From Methylobacterium fujisawaense (GTDB lineage Bacteria; Pseudomonadota; Alphaproteobacteria; Rhizobiales; Beijerinckiaceae), in assembly GCF_014138435.1 (NCBI RefSeq), contig NZ_JACJIM010000007.1, forward strand, positions 1-64,000: DNA of 64,000 nt. Direction: 5' to 3'. Positions within the stretch are counted from its first letter, which is position 1, and every line of letters starts with the position of its first letter. Below, one piece after another: positions 25,575 to 34,700 of this stretch. Both the position numbers and the translations under genes were made by a program. Below the pieces are notes generated by a model. That model ran no database searches. It was not told the origin of the DNA and saw nothing but the letters and a program-made list of their open reading frames with translations.

Positions 25575-26413
25575 GCCCGCCCGACCTCTCCCGGAAGATC
25601 TGCCTCGTGGCGGGCGCGTCGCGGGGCGTCGGCCGGGGGCTCGCCCGCGCGCTGGGAGAGGCCGGGGCCACGGTGATCGTCACGGCGCGCTCCAGCGAGA
25701 CCGGCCCGCGCACCGAGATGCGCCCGGAGGCGATCGAGGACACCGCCCGCATGGTCGACGCGGCCGGCGGGCGGGGTCACCATTACCTCTGCGATCACCG
25801 CTCCGAGCGCGCCACCGACGCGCTGGTCCACTGGACCCTGCGCCGGTTCGGTCGGATCGACGTCGTGGCCTGCAGCGTGTGGAGCGGCAACGAGGGCTAT
25901 GACGGCGAGCGCTACCCGGACGGGGCCGGATGGGGCACGCCGTTCTGGCGCCGCTCGGCCGAGCCGTATCTCGGGCTGCTCGAAGCCGGGCCGCTGCCGG
26001 CCCTGCTGCTCGCCCGCGCGGTCGCCCCCGCCCTGGTGGCGGCGCGGACCGGGCTTCTGGCGCTCGTCTCCTTCGGGACCGAGGATTACCTCGGTGACGT
26101 GTTCTACGATTCCGCCAAGGCCGCCACCAATCGGCTGACCCTGGCCTTCGCCCGCGAACTCGCGCCCCACGGCGTCACCGCCCTCGGCCTCTCACCGGGC
26201 TTCGTCGCCACCGAGCGGGCGCGCGATCTCGGCCAGGAGGTGCACGCCACCGAGAGCCCGCTCTACGCCGGCCGGGCGCTGGCGGCGCTGGCGGCAGATC
26301 CGGATATCGCCGCCCGGGCCGGTGCGGTGCTGCATGCCGGCGACCTCGCCCGGATCTACGGATTCACGGACGCCGACGGAACGCAGCCGGAGCGGTTCCG
26401 GGTCGGGCCGTGA
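25571..26413 (+). CDS. Short-chain dehydrogenase/reductase
   Basis: 280 residues from a GTG that overlaps the upstream stop (GTGA). Rossmann-fold NAD(P)(H) oxidoreductase. The cofactor loop is VAGASRGVGRGLARALGEAG. The catalytic YxxxK is FYDSAKAATN, with the serine of LVSFGTEDY upstream. Between the central strands there is a longer than usual loop (WSGNEGYDGERYPDGAGWGT), which is seen in an SDR branch related to plant DHRS1-like proteins. It most likely oxidises the 3-hydroxyacyl-CoA or a related product of the two enzymes encoded before it. The substrate is unknown. Confidence 0.85.
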   Translation: MSPPDLSRKICLVAGASRGVGRGLARALGEAGATVIVTARSSETGPRTEMRPEAIEDTARMVDAAGGRGHHYLCDHRSERATDALVHWTLRRFGRIDVVACSVWSGNEGYDGERYPDGAGWGTPFWRRSAEPYLGLLEAGPLPALLLARAVAPALVAARTGLLALVSFGTEDYLGDVFYDSAKAATNRLTLAFARELAPHGVTALGLSPGFVATERARDLGQEVHATESPLYAGRALAALAADPDIAARAGAVLHAGDLARIYGFTDADGTQPERFRVGP

Positions 26414-26656
26414 CGGGCCCTTGTCGGGCGTGTCGTGGAACCGGCGCACGCTCCCGACAGACGGGCCAAACGAGCCTCAACGCTCCCCGGCGGGGCGATT
26501 TTCGGCGTTCGGTCCGGCGTCCTGTCGGGATTGGCGGTGCCGATTGCTGCGGGAGCGAAAAACGGCCTTAATTGACCCGCAGGTCAGAGGGCGATCCTGC
26601 ACCCGGTTCCGTCTGGAGCCGGCGGGGCCGGGTATGTGTGGACGAGGGAAACTGGC

Positions 26657-28342
26657 ATGTCGGAAGCGAACACGGCCCCGCGCGTGCTGATGGTGTTCCC
26701 GAAGTTCTACGAAAACTCCATGTGGAACTTCAAAGAGGCCATGGAGCTGCAGGGCGCCCGCGCGCCCGCGCCGCCGCTCGGCCTCATCACGCTGGCCGCG
26801 ATGCTGCCGCCGGCCTGGCAGGTGTCGCTCGTCAACCGCAATTGCGAGGAGCTGACCGACGAGCAGATCCGCGCCGCCGACCTCGTGATGACCGGCGGCA
26901 TGCTTCCCCAGGAGCCGGATTGCCTCGTGGTCATCGACCGCTGCGTGGCGCTCGGCACCCCGGTCTGCGTGGGCGGCCCCGCGCCGACCTCGACGCCCGA
27001 GGTCTACGACAAGGCCGACTTCCTGGTGCTGGGCGAGGCCGAGGGCATCCTCGACAAGTTCGTGGCCGCCTGGGAGGCCGGCGAGCGCCGCGGCCGGCTC
27101 ACGGCCGAGAAGTTCAAGGCCGACGTCACCACGAGCCCGATCCCGCGCTTCGACCTGCTGACCTTCAGCCACTACCTCTACATCGGCGTCCAGTTCTCCC
27201 GCGGTTGCCCGTTCACCTGCGAGTTCTGCGACATCATCGAGCTCTACGGCCGCGCCCCGCGGACCAAGACCACGCCGCAGATGCTGGCGGAGCTCGACCG
27301 GCTCTACGGCCTCGGCTACCGCGGCCATGTCGATTTCGTCGACGACAACCTGATCGGCAACAAGAAGGCCATCAAGCTGTTCCTGCCGCACCTGATCAAG
27401 TGGCAGGAGGATCACGGCTACCCGTTCAAGTTCTCCACCGAGGCCTCGCTGAACCTCGCGGACGACGACGAGCTGCTCGGGATGATGCGGGACGCGAACT
27501 TCTTCGCCCTGTTCACCGGGATCGAGACGCCCGACGAGGCGACGCTGATCCAGACGCAGAAGAAGCAGAACACCAAGCGTTCGATCGCCGACAGCGTGCA
27601 CAAGCTCTACGAGCACGGCATGTTCGTCACGGCCGGCTTCATCGTCGGCTTCGACACCGAGAAGGACAGCATCAGCAAGGCGATGTCGCTGTGCATCAGC
27701 CAGACCGGCATCCCGATCGCCATGGTCGGCCTGCTCTTCGCGCTGCCGAACACGCAGCTCTCGCGCCGCCTGCGCAAGGAGGGCCGCCTCTACGAGAACT
27801 ACGCGGCGACCACGGCCGACCAGGGCGATCAGTGCACGCAGGGCATCAACTTCGTGACCCTGCGTCCGCAGCGCGACGTGCTGGCCGATTACCGCGACGT
27901 CCTCCAGGAGATCTACGACCCGCCGAACTTCTTCGACCGGGTCCGGGTGGTCGCGCGGCAGGTGAAGCGGCCGAAATTCGCCGCCCAGAAGCTGAACTGG
28001 CGCCACATCGCCCACGATCTCTATTCGCTGCTGCGCGTGTGCTGGCGGATGACCGTGCGCCGTCCCGAACTCGCCAAGCACTTCTGGAGCGTGTTCCTGG
28101 AGACCGCCCGGCGCAATCCGGCCGCCCTGGAGGCGGTGGTCACCAACATGGTGATCTACCTGCACGTCTACCCGTTCTCTCGCTACGTCATCCGCGAGAT
28201 CAACAGCCGGATCGCGGACCTCGACGCCGGCCGCTGGGTGCAGCCGCCGGTCCTGGCCCCCGAGGCTGAGACCTGCAAGGCGCCGCCCGTGGGTAAGGTT
28301 GTGGCGCGGGCCGAGGTGAAGCACCTGGCTGCGGTGGCGTGA
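26657..28342 (+). CDS. B12-binding radical SAM protein, HpnP paralogue (DUF4070 type)
   Basis: 561 residues from the ATG at 26657, with GAGGGA upstream. The N-terminal cobalamin-binding-type domain is followed by the radical SAM CxxxCxxC at residues 184-191 (CPFTCEFC), then CDIIELYGRAPRTKT, VDFVDDNLIGNKKA, FSTEASLNLADDDELLGMMR and VGLLFALPNTQLSRRLRKEG. The last ~130 residues are the DUF4070-like region. It has the same architecture and many of the same blocks as HpnP at 4499, but clearly diverged sequence. It is monocistronic. A methyl transfer to an unactivated carbon, perhaps another lipid, is plausible by family. The substrate is unknown. Confidence 0.85.
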   Translation: MSEANTAPRVLMVFPKFYENSMWNFKEAMELQGARAPAPPLGLITLAAMLPPAWQVSLVNRNCEELTDEQIRAADLVMTGGMLPQEPDCLVVIDRCVALGTPVCVGGPAPTSTPEVYDKADFLVLGEAEGILDKFVAAWEAGERRGRLTAEKFKADVTTSPIPRFDLLTFSHYLYIGVQFSRGCPFTCEFCDIIELYGRAPRTKTTPQMLAELDRLYGLGYRGHVDFVDDNLIGNKKAIKLFLPHLIKWQEDHGYPFKFSTEASLNLADDDELLGMMRDANFFALFTGIETPDEATLIQTQKKQNTKRSIADSVHKLYEHGMFVTAGFIVGFDTEKDSISKAMSLCISQTGIPIAMVGLLFALPNTQLSRRLRKEGRLYENYAATTADQGDQCTQGINFVTLRPQRDVLADYRDVLQEIYDPPNFFDRVRVVARQVKRPKFAAQKLNWRHIAHDLYSLLRVCWRMTVRRPELAKHFWSVFLETARRNPAALEAVVTNMVIYLHVYPFSRYVIREINSRIADLDAGRWVQPPVLAPEAETCKAPPVGKVVARAEVKHLAAVA

Positions 28343-28525
28343 CGGGGCGTCGGTTCGGTTCATCCGACCCGCGCCCTCGTCCCGAGGTGCCGGAGCGCAG
28401 CTTTGGTCTCGAACGAGACCGCCACCGGGCGGCGCGCTTCCGGGAGCCCGCCTTCCAGGCCCGCTTCGCGGTCACCTCAGGATAAGGTCCGCGGATCGGG
28501 CCCGTGCGGCGCCCTTGCCGCCGTC

Positions 28526-28620
28526 CCCCGTAAACCTTAGCTGATCCCGCGCGAGGCCACGTCCTCCCTCCGGTTTACGGGGCACAAGTCCGGGACGGCC
28601 CGGCCCTTTCAGGAGGGCCG
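28526..28620 (+). promoter_or_regulatory. Candidate riboswitch/structured leader of the guanidinium exporter gene
   Basis: Three elements lie directly before the gdx start. (1) An 11-bp perfect inverted repeat (28526-28536/28572-28582) with a 35-nt loop. (2) A hairpin with stem CCGGG/CCCGG and loop ACGG (28590-28603). (3) A 7-bp hairpin (28601-28607/28614-28620) that buries the Shine-Dalgarno AGGAGG (28611-28616). Elements 2 and 3 share bases 28601-28603, so they exclude each other. An ACGR loop flanked by GG/CC is the hallmark of guanidine-II (mini-ykkC) hairpins, but that class normally has two such hairpins and I see only one. Confidence 0.55.
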
Positions 28621-28622
28621 CC

Positions 28623-28943
28623 ATGGCCTGGATCTCTCTCGTCATCGCGGGCGTCCTCGAGGTCGTATGGGCCTACGCGATGAAGCAGTCGGACGGCTTC
28701 ACGCGCTTGTGGCCGACCGCGATCATGGCCGTGTCGATGGCCGGCAGTGTCGGCTTCCTGGCGCTGGCGATGCGCACGTTGCCCCTGGGAACCGCCTACA
28801 CGATCTGGACCGGCATCGGCGCGGTCGGCGCCTTCCTGGTCGGCATCGCCGTGCTCGGCGAGCAGGCGAGCGCCAGCCGGATCCTCGCGGCCGGCCTGAT
28901 CGGATCCGGGCTCGTCCTGATGAAGCTGTCGAGCCCCGGCTGA
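28623..28943 (+). CDS. gdx: Guanidinium exporter, SMR family (Gdx/SugE)
   Basis: 106 residues, four transmembrane helices, the standard SMR size. The N-terminus MAWISLVIAGVLEVVWAYAM has the essential Glu at position 13 and Trp16 of the Gdx/SugE subtype. LPLGTAYTIWTGIGAVGAFL is the conserved second part. Gdx proteins work as antiparallel dimers that export guanidinium in exchange for protons. The subtype is much closer to SugE/Gdx than to EmrE. The Shine-Dalgarno at 28611 lies inside a hairpin (see the leader at 28526-28620). It is convergent with the chemoreceptor gene, with a 3-nt gap. Confidence 0.93.
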   Translation: MAWISLVIAGVLEVVWAYAMKQSDGFTRLWPTAIMAVSMAGSVGFLALAMRTLPLGTAYTIWTGIGAVGAFLVGIAVLGEQASASRILAAGLIGSGLVLMKLSSPG

Positions 28944-28946
28944 GCG

Positions 28947-30632
28947 TCAGGCCGCGCGCACGGTGTGCAGGAAGCCGTCGATCTCCCGCCGCAGCTCGGC
29001 GGTCTCTTCCGAGAGGCTTGTCGCCGAGGCGAGCATCCGTGTGGCGGCCGAGCCCGTGTCGTCGGCCGCCCGCGCCACTGCGTCGATCGTCCCGGTGACC
29101 GCGCTGGTTCCGGATGCGGCCTCGGCGACGTTCCGGGCGATCTCCCGGGTCGCCGCGCCCTGCTGCTCGACGGCGGCCGCGATCGAGGTCGCCACGCCGT
29201 CGATCTCGCGGATGCGGGATGCGATGCCGTCGATGGCGTCCACGGTCTGTCCGGTGGCGCCCTGGATCCGACCGACCTGACCGGCAATCTCCTCGGTGGC
29301 CTTGGCGGTCTGGGCGGCGAGCTGCTTCACCTCGCTGGCGACCACCGCGAAGCCGCGTCCCGCATCGCCGGCGCGGGCCGCCTCGATCGTGGCGTTGAGC
29401 GCCAGCAGGTTCGTCTGGCCTGCAATGTCGGTGATGAGGCGCACGACATCGCCGATCCGGCCCGCCGCCGTGCTCAAGTCCTGCACGAGGCCGGCGGTGG
29501 CGCCGGCCTGGACCACCGCGCTCCGGGCGAGTTCGGCAGACCCGTCCACCTGGCGGCCGATCTCCTGCACCGAGGCGCCGAGTTCCTCCGCGGCCGCCGC
29601 GACGGTGCCGACATGCTGGGCGGCCTCCTGCGCGGCCCCCGCCACCGTGGCCGAGCGCTCGGCCGTGTGCGTGGCCGTGCTGGTCATCGCCTCGGCTTCG
29701 GCCCGCAGGCCGAGGGCGGCGTCCGCCACCCGCGTCAGCACGCCGCCGACCGCGGCCTCGAAGGACTCGGCCAGGGCGTGAACGGCCCGCCGGCGCTGCG
29801 CCTCGGCGCCCTCCCGGGCCTGGGCCGTCTCCCGCTCCAGGGCGCGGGTGTGGATCAGGTTGTCCTTGAAGACCTGTACGGCCGCCGCCATCGCGCCGAT
29901 CTCGTCGCGGCGCCCGGTGTGCGGGACCAGCACGCTCTCGTCGCCCTGGGCGAGGCGGCCCATCGCCCCGGTCATGCGCTCGATCGGGCGCGCGATCCCG
30001 AACAGGGCGAACAGCATCGCGGCGGCGGCGACCACGAGGCCCACCACGGTGGCGGCCATCGCGATCAGCTTGGCGCGCGTCGCCGCCTGCACGGTCACGG
30101 CGACATTGGCCGCGGTCTGTGCCCGGGCAGAGGCGATGGACTCGGTCAGGCTCGCCACCGCGGCATCGTTCTGCGCACCCGTCGCGGGGTCCAGCACCAG
30201 CGCGAGCGCGCCCGGCTGATCGCCTGCGATCATCAGCTCGACCACCTGTAGCTGCACGTTCTGGTAGGCGTTCCAGGCGGTGGTGAAGCGCTCGTAGATC
30301 TCCCGGTCCTGGGAACCCGTCAGGCGCTCCTGGTAAGCCTGACGGAGGCCGGAAAGCTCGCCGAGGGTGTCGGTGAGCGCGGTCTGGTTCTTGTCCAGGG
30401 CTGCCGCGTCGGGCGAGGCCACCACCAGCCGGTAGAGCCGCAGGCGGGCGTCCCGCACGGCCGTCCCGATGGCCTCGGCCTGGTTCTGCGTGGGCAGGGC
30501 CTGCTGGGAGATCGCCGCGGCGTTGCGCTCGATCTCCGACAGGCTCACGACACTGGCGATTCCCTGGCCGACGGCGGCGAGGGCAAGCAGGCCGATCGCA
30601 CCGGCGAGAACCGTTTTCAGGGAGAAACGCAT
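28947..30632 (-). CDS. Methyl-accepting chemotaxis protein
   Basis: 561 residues from the ATG at 30632 ([20 protein letters not shown]); longer in-frame starts up to 30782 would overlap corA. The order is: transmembrane helix 1 at the N-terminus, a periplasmic four-helix-bundle-type sensor of ~160 residues ([20 protein letters not shown]), transmembrane helix 2 ([20 protein letters not shown]), a HAMP domain, and the cytoplasmic signalling domain with hairpin tip [20 protein letters not shown] and [20 protein letters not shown]. No C-terminal receptor pentapeptide is seen. The ligand is unknown. Confidence 0.93.
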   Translation of the reverse strand: MRFSLKTVLAGAIGLLALAAVGQGIASVVSLSEIERNAAAISQQALPTQNQAEAIGTAVRDARLRLYRLVVASPDAAALDKNQTALTDTLGELSGLRQAYQERLTGSQDREIYERFTTAWNAYQNVQLQVVELMIAGDQPGALALVLDPATGAQNDAAVASLTESIASARAQTAANVAVTVQAATRAKLIAMAATVVGLVVAAAAMLFALFGIARPIERMTGAMGRLAQGDESVLVPHTGRRDEIGAMAAAVQVFKDNLIHTRALERETAQAREGAEAQRRRAVHALAESFEAAVGGVLTRVADAALGLRAEAEAMTSTATHTAERSATVAGAAQEAAQHVGTVAAAAEELGASVQEIGRQVDGSAELARSAVVQAGATAGLVQDLSTAAGRIGDVVRLITDIAGQTNLLALNATIEAARAGDAGRGFAVVASEVKQLAAQTAKATEEIAGQVGRIQGATGQTVDAIDGIASRIREIDGVATSIAAAVEQQGAATREIARNVAEAASGTSAVTGTIDAVARAADDTGSAATRMLASATSLSEETAELRREIDGFLHTVRAA

Positions 30633-30729
30633 GGGAGGTTCCGTCATCGCGGCCATGCCGCGCCTGCAGGTCTCACCATGCTCCCGCAGAGACCTTAATA
30701 TTTTTCCGGTCCTGGAGCAGACTTTGCCG

Positions 30730-31734
30730 TTAAAGCCACTTCTTCCAGCGAAAGAAAAAGTAAGGGAATACCGCTGCGACAACCATCATGACCAGCGCCA
30801 TCGGGTATCCGAATGAGAAATCTAGTTCGGGTATGGCTTTAAAATTCATGCCATAGATCGACGCGATCAGCGTCGGCGGCATGAAGACGACCGCCATGAC
30901 CGAGAACAGCTTGATGATGTTGTTCTGTTCAAGATTTACAAGACCGAGTGTTGCGTCGAGCAAAAATTGAATTTTCGTGGACAGGAAGGTGGCGTGCTCC
31001 TCGAGGGATTGCAGATCCCGCAGGGTGGAACGGACATCCTCGCGCAGATCGCGCGGGGCCTTGTTGGTCCGGTAGGTCGCCGACAGCGAGAGCAGAATAC
31101 GCTCCATGGAGACGAGGCTCTCCCGCTGCTTGGAGATGAGATCGCCGTGCCGGCCGAGGGCGCGTAACGTGTCCTGGAGGGCGGTGTTGCGGGCGGACGG
31201 ATCCTCCTGCACTTCGAAGATCTTGCCCGACAGGCGGTCGATGCGTTCGCCCTGGAGCTGGAGCACGTCGGCGGCCCGGTCGATCACCGCCTCGATCAGC
31301 CCGGCCAGGATGGTCTCGCCCGAGGTGGCCGACGCGCTGCCGTTGCCCATCGAGCGCCCGGCGCGCTGCGTGTACATGCGGAAGGCCTGCGGCTCCTCGT
31401 GGCGCACGGTGACGAGCCGGTTGCCGCGCAGGATGAAGGTGATGCCGGCGAGCCCCGGCTCCTCGGCATCGCTGACCTTCGAGAGCACGCGCCCGGTCAT
31501 GTAGCGGGCGCCGTCTTCCACGTAGAGCAGCTCCGAGGGCTCGATGTCCTTCATCTCCTCGCGGGTCGGCACCTCGATGCCGGCGAAGGCCTCGACCTTC
31601 AGCTCCTCCTCGCGGCTCGGGCGGATCAGGTCGAGCCAGACGGTGTCTTCGGGGATCGTGTCCTGGAGATCGATGACGCGGCGTTCAAGCAGCGTGGCTC
31701 CGGCGCCGATGGCGGGCTGGTGGATGAAGATCAC
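30730..31734 (-). CDS. corA: Magnesium/cobalt transporter CorA
   Basis: 334 residues from a GTG at 31734. The long cytoplasmic domain is followed by two C-terminal membrane helices with the signature YGMN at about residues 294-297 and a basic end (RWKKWL). CorA pentamers move Mg2+ down its gradient. The periplasmic loop after GMN ([14 protein letters not shown]) is of the usual length. This GMN/ELDF spelling is common in alphaproteobacterial CorA. It is monocistronic, and the MCP gene begins 97 nt downstream on the same strand. Confidence 0.95.
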   Translation of the reverse strand: MIFIHQPAIGAGATLLERRVIDLQDTIPEDTVWLDLIRPSREEELKVEAFAGIEVPTREEMKDIEPSELLYVEDGARYMTGRVLSKVSDAEEPGLAGITFILRGNRLVTVRHEEPQAFRMYTQRAGRSMGNGSASATSGETILAGLIEAVIDRAADVLQLQGERIDRLSGKIFEVQEDPSARNTALQDTLRALGRHGDLISKQRESLVSMERILLSLSATYRTNKAPRDLREDVRSTLRDLQSLEEHATFLSTKIQFLLDATLGLVNLEQNNIIKLFSVMAVVFMPPTLIASIYGMNFKAIPELDFSFGYPMALVMMVVAAVFPYFFFRWKKWL

Positions 31735-32235
31735 GAGCAGGTCTCGGATACGGATCGGTCACGGGACAGCGCAGGGCCGCAGCCCGCATCCGGCACCGCG
31801 ACGATCGATGCAAGCTGTGCCGGGGATGTGGCGCTGTTTTCTGACGCTTCCGTGACATCGCGGCCCAATCCCTCGGAACAGCTCGGCGTCGGTCGCTGCG
31901 GGGCCGGTCGCCGCCTCGCCGAGGGCCTTGGCGTCGAAAGGGCGCTGAATAGGAGTGACGGAGCGGTCGCGCGCCGTCTCATGGATCGTCTCATGGACCG
32001 CCGCGGGCGCGACCGGTCGCTCCGGCCTGGGCGCCGTCAGCCGACCGTCGTCTGGGCGATCCCGCCGAATTCGGCCATCGCCGCCCGGAGAGGCGCCTGC
32101 TCGGTCCGGGTGGCATCGTCCCCGCGTCCGGCGAGCCGGGCTCACTCTGGCGGCCATGGTCGCCTGCCGCCCGGCCCAGGACGACCCTGCGGCGGCAAGG
32201 TCCGCCGACCGCGAGCGAGTGCCCCGGACCCAGGC
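31735..32235. other. Non-coding gap upstream of corA
   Basis: About 500 nt between the corA start and the small secreted protein. Several open frames cross it, but their translations are arginine-rich and lack ribosome-binding sites, so I do not call them. It should contain the corA promoter. I see no terminator or riboswitch (no M-box-like structure recognised). Confidence 0.4.
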
Positions 32236-32508
32236 TCAGTTGCAGCCGTCGCAGATGCTGCGTTCGATCCGATCGGTCAGGGCGCGCTCGCGCCGCTCCT
32301 CCGTGCGGGACGGCACTTCGGCGGCCCCGAGCGACGTGCCCGGCGGCTTGGTGACGCCGAGGCTGTTGGTGTTCGGCGCCGTGATCGTCGAGGCCGGGCC
32401 GCCGCCGGTGCCCGTCTGATCGGGCGCGACCGTCTGTGCCGCGAGGGGAGCCGAGAGGGTGAGACTCAGCGCGGCCAGACCTGCGAGACGAAAATATCCT
32501 CGGCTCAT
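32236..32508 (-). CDS. Small secreted protein of unknown function
   Basis: 90 residues from the ATG at 32508, with GGAGAGG upstream on this strand. A signal peptide (MSRGYFRLAGLAALSLTLSA, cleavage near LAAQ) precedes a low-complexity Thr/Pro/Gly segment. The C-terminal end IERSICDGCN has a CxxC pair that could bind a metal or form a disulfide. Similar short exported proteins are common in this bacterial group, but I know no function. It may be co-transcribed with the RNA methyltransferase genes upstream (53-nt gap). Confidence 0.7.
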   Translation of the reverse strand: MSRGYFRLAGLAALSLTLSAPLAAQTVAPDQTGTGGGPASTITAPNTNSLGVTKPPGTSLGAAEVPSRTEERRERALTDRIERSICDGCN

Positions 32509-32561
32509 GGAACCTCTCCAGTCTTCGAGAGAACGCCGAACTTCACTGCGGGTTGCTTGCC

Positions 32562-33815
32562 TCATCGGCGCCGCGCCGGCTCGCGTCGGAACACGCCAAC
32601 CATCTCAACATGGCCCGAATGGCGGAACTGGTCCACCGGCGTGACGGCCTCCAGCCGGTAGCCGCCGGCAACCAGCGTCGCCGCATCCCGGGCGAAGGTG
32701 CCGGCGTCGCAGGCGACGCCGATCACGAGGGGCACGCGCGCGGCGGCGAGCTGGCGGGCCTGGGCCTCCGCGCCGGCCCGGGGCGGGTCGAACACCACCG
32801 CATCGAAGGCCTCGAGTTCGAGGGGGAGCAGGGGCCGCCGGAACAGGTCGCGGCGCTCGGTGGTGATCCTGCGCAGGCCCGAGGCCATGCGCGTGGATCG
32901 TTCGAGCCCGGCCAGGGCGGCGGCGTCGGACTCGACGGCGTGAACGGCGGCCGTCCGGGCGATCGCCAGGCTCAACGGCCCGCAGCCCGCGAACAGGTCG
33001 GCGACACGTCGGACACGGGGGCCGAGGGCCGTCAGGGTGAGATCGCAGAGCGTCGCCTGTCCGGCGGCGGTCGCCTGCAGGAATCCGCCGGGCGCCGGGT
33101 AGAGGCGGATCGCGTCGGCGGTGACCGAGACCGGCTCGGCCTCCATGAGCCGCTCGCCGTGGAGGGAGAGGCGGGCGAGGCCGAGTTCGCCGGCGATCCG
33201 CACCAGCGCGGTGCCCACGCCGGCGCTCACCGGGCCGTGGCCGCGCAGATCGACGTCCAGGCCCTGGTCGGTGGCGGTGACGGCCACGTCGAGGGGCTTG
33301 CGCCCATGGCCCAGGGGGGCGGCGAGGCGGCGCGCCACCGCGGGGGCCGCGTGCAGCGCCGGCACGGTGATCGGGCAATGGTCGATCGGGACCAGCGCGT
33401 GGCTGCGCGCCGCCATCAGCCCGGCCTCGGCACGGCCGTCGATCTCCCGCACGTGCAGGGTGAGGCGGCGACGCCCGGTCCCGTGCGCGTCGATGATCGG
33501 GGCAGGGGCCACGTCGAGGCGGGCCTGGGACAGGGCCTGCGCGACGAGGCCGCGCTTCCAGGCGAGTTCCGCGGGCCGCGCGAGGTGCTGGGTGCGGCAG
33601 CCGCCGCAGCGCATGTAGTACGGGCAGAACGGCGCGACCCGGTCGGGGGAGGCCTGCGTGACGGCGATGAGGTCGCCGCGCCGCGCCTCCCGGCGGATTT
33701 CCGCGCGTTCCCCGGGCAAGGTGTAGGGCACGAGGATCCCATCCTCGGCGATCCCGTCGCCGCGGGCGCCGAGGTCGCGGATCGTGACTGTCTCGATGTC
33801 GGCTGTCTCGCTCAC
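32562..33815 (-). CDS. RNA (uracil-5-)methyltransferase, RlmD/TrmA family
   Basis: 417 residues. SAM-dependent methylation of a uracil C5 in 23S rRNA or tRNA. The N-terminal TRAM-type beta barrel (TVTIRDLGARGDGIAEDGIL) is followed by cysteines of a 4Fe-4S site (CPYYMRCGGC). The SAM motif is VADLFAGCGPLSLAIAR, and DPPRAGAEAQ is conserved. The catalytic nucleophile region reads GVACDAGTFARDAATL, where SCNPxTxARD is usual, so the Cys is kept but the following NP is DA. The start overlaps the tlyA stop by 4 nt (ATGA), so the two modification genes are translationally coupled. Confidence 0.92.
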   Translation of the reverse strand: MSETADIETVTIRDLGARGDGIAEDGILVPYTLPGERAEIRREARRGDLIAVTQASPDRVAPFCPYYMRCGGCRTQHLARPAELAWKRGLVAQALSQARLDVAPAPIIDAHGTGRRRLTLHVREIDGRAEAGLMAARSHALVPIDHCPITVPALHAAPAVARRLAAPLGHGRKPLDVAVTATDQGLDVDLRGHGPVSAGVGTALVRIAGELGLARLSLHGERLMEAEPVSVTADAIRLYPAPGGFLQATAAGQATLCDLTLTALGPRVRRVADLFAGCGPLSLAIARTAAVHAVESDAAALAGLERSTRMASGLRRITTERRDLFRRPLLPLELEAFDAVVFDPPRAGAEAQARQLAAARVPLVIGVACDAGTFARDAATLVAGGYRLEAVTPVDQFRHSGHVEMVGVFRREPARRR

Positions 33816-34591
33816 GGCAACCTCGCACCGATCAGGAACTCGGCATTGCCGTCGCCGCCCGGCACCGGCGAGTCGATGAGGCCCAGGATTTCGGCGCCGA
33901 GCGCCTCCAGGGTTTTGCGGATGGCCGCGCAGACTTCTGCGTGGACCGCCGGGTCGCGCACGAGGCCGCCGCGGCCGACCCGCCCGCGCCCGGCCTCGAA
34001 TTGCGGCTTGATCAGCGCGACGACCTCCGCTCCCGGGGCGAGCAGCGGCGGCAGGACCGGCAGGACGAGGCGCAGACCGATGAAGCTCACGTCCACGCTG
34101 GCGAGATCGGGGCGCGGGACGAGGACGTCCGGGTCGAGGGCGCGGATGTCGGTCCCCTCCCGGTTGGTCACCCGCGGATCCCCGGCGAGGCGCGGATGCA
34201 ATTGCCCCCGGCCCACATCCAGCGCGTGGACGTGGCGGGCGCCGCGGGCCAGCAGCACGTCGGTAAAGCCGCCCGTCGAGGCGCCGACGTCGAGGCCGGT
34301 ACGGCCGGCCGGGTCAAGGCCGAACGCATCCAGGGCGGCGGCGAGCTTCATGCCGCCGCGGGAGGCGTAGGGATGCTCGGATTCCGCCTCGACCCGTGCC
34401 CCCGGGGCGATCGTGTCCGAGGGGCGCGCGAGCGGGCGCCCGTCGACCCGCACGAGCCCGGCGCGGATCGCGGCCTGGGCCCGGGCCCGGCTCTCGAAAT
34501 GGCCGTGCGCCACGAGGAACAGGTCGGCGCGACGCGGGGACGGATCGTCCGTGGGCGGCGCGCGGTCCGGGATAGGCCGGTCTCGGGTCAT
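33812..34591 (-). CDS. tlyA: TlyA-family rRNA 2'-O-methyltransferase
   Basis: 259 residues. TlyA-type enzymes methylate ribose 2'-OH in 16S/23S rRNA; older databases call them hemolysin A. An N-terminal S4 RNA-binding domain (RRADLFLVAHGHFESRARAQ) is followed by the FtsJ-like methyltransferase with SAM motif GLDVGASTGGFTDVLLARGA and the SVDVSFIGLRLVLPVLPPLL block. An N-terminal ~20-residue Arg/Pro extension may mean that the real start is further in. It is coupled to the RlmD-type gene and divergent from sodC. Confidence 0.93.
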   Translation of the reverse strand: MTRDRPIPDRAPPTDDPSPRRADLFLVAHGHFESRARAQAAIRAGLVRVDGRPLARPSDTIAPGARVEAESEHPYASRGGMKLAAALDAFGLDPAGRTGLDVGASTGGFTDVLLARGARHVHALDVGRGQLHPRLAGDPRVTNREGTDIRALDPDVLVPRPDLASVDVSFIGLRLVLPVLPPLLAPGAEVVALIKPQFEAGRGRVGRGGLVRDPAVHAEVCAAIRKTLEALGAEILGLIDSPVPGGDGNAEFLIGARLP

Positions 34592-34700
34592 CAGGGCTTC
34601 GTGCGGTCCCGGCAGATCTGCGACGGAGGTTTCGGGCCGCCGCCCTGTCGAAGGCCGGCGCGCTCCCTAACTAGACCGGGCCGGAGAGGAGAGCCACCGT

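Noticed and set aside
26657-28342. Naming the second radical SAM protein HpnR (hopanoid C-3 methylase)
   Set aside because: The shared blocks are general to the DUF4070 class; nothing specific to C-3 methylases could be confirmed from sequence alone.
28578-28595. Resemblance to the 3' conserved segment of the guanidine-I (ykkC) riboswitch
   Set aside because: By my memory of the consensus the segment is similar, but the 5' conserved blocks of ykkC were not found upstream, so I do not call it guanidine-I. Kept only as an alternative for the leader finding.
31759-32157. Minus-strand open frame of 132 codons upstream of corA
   Set aside because: Arg/Pro-rich translation, no ribosome-binding site, no recognisable fold; treated as non-coding.
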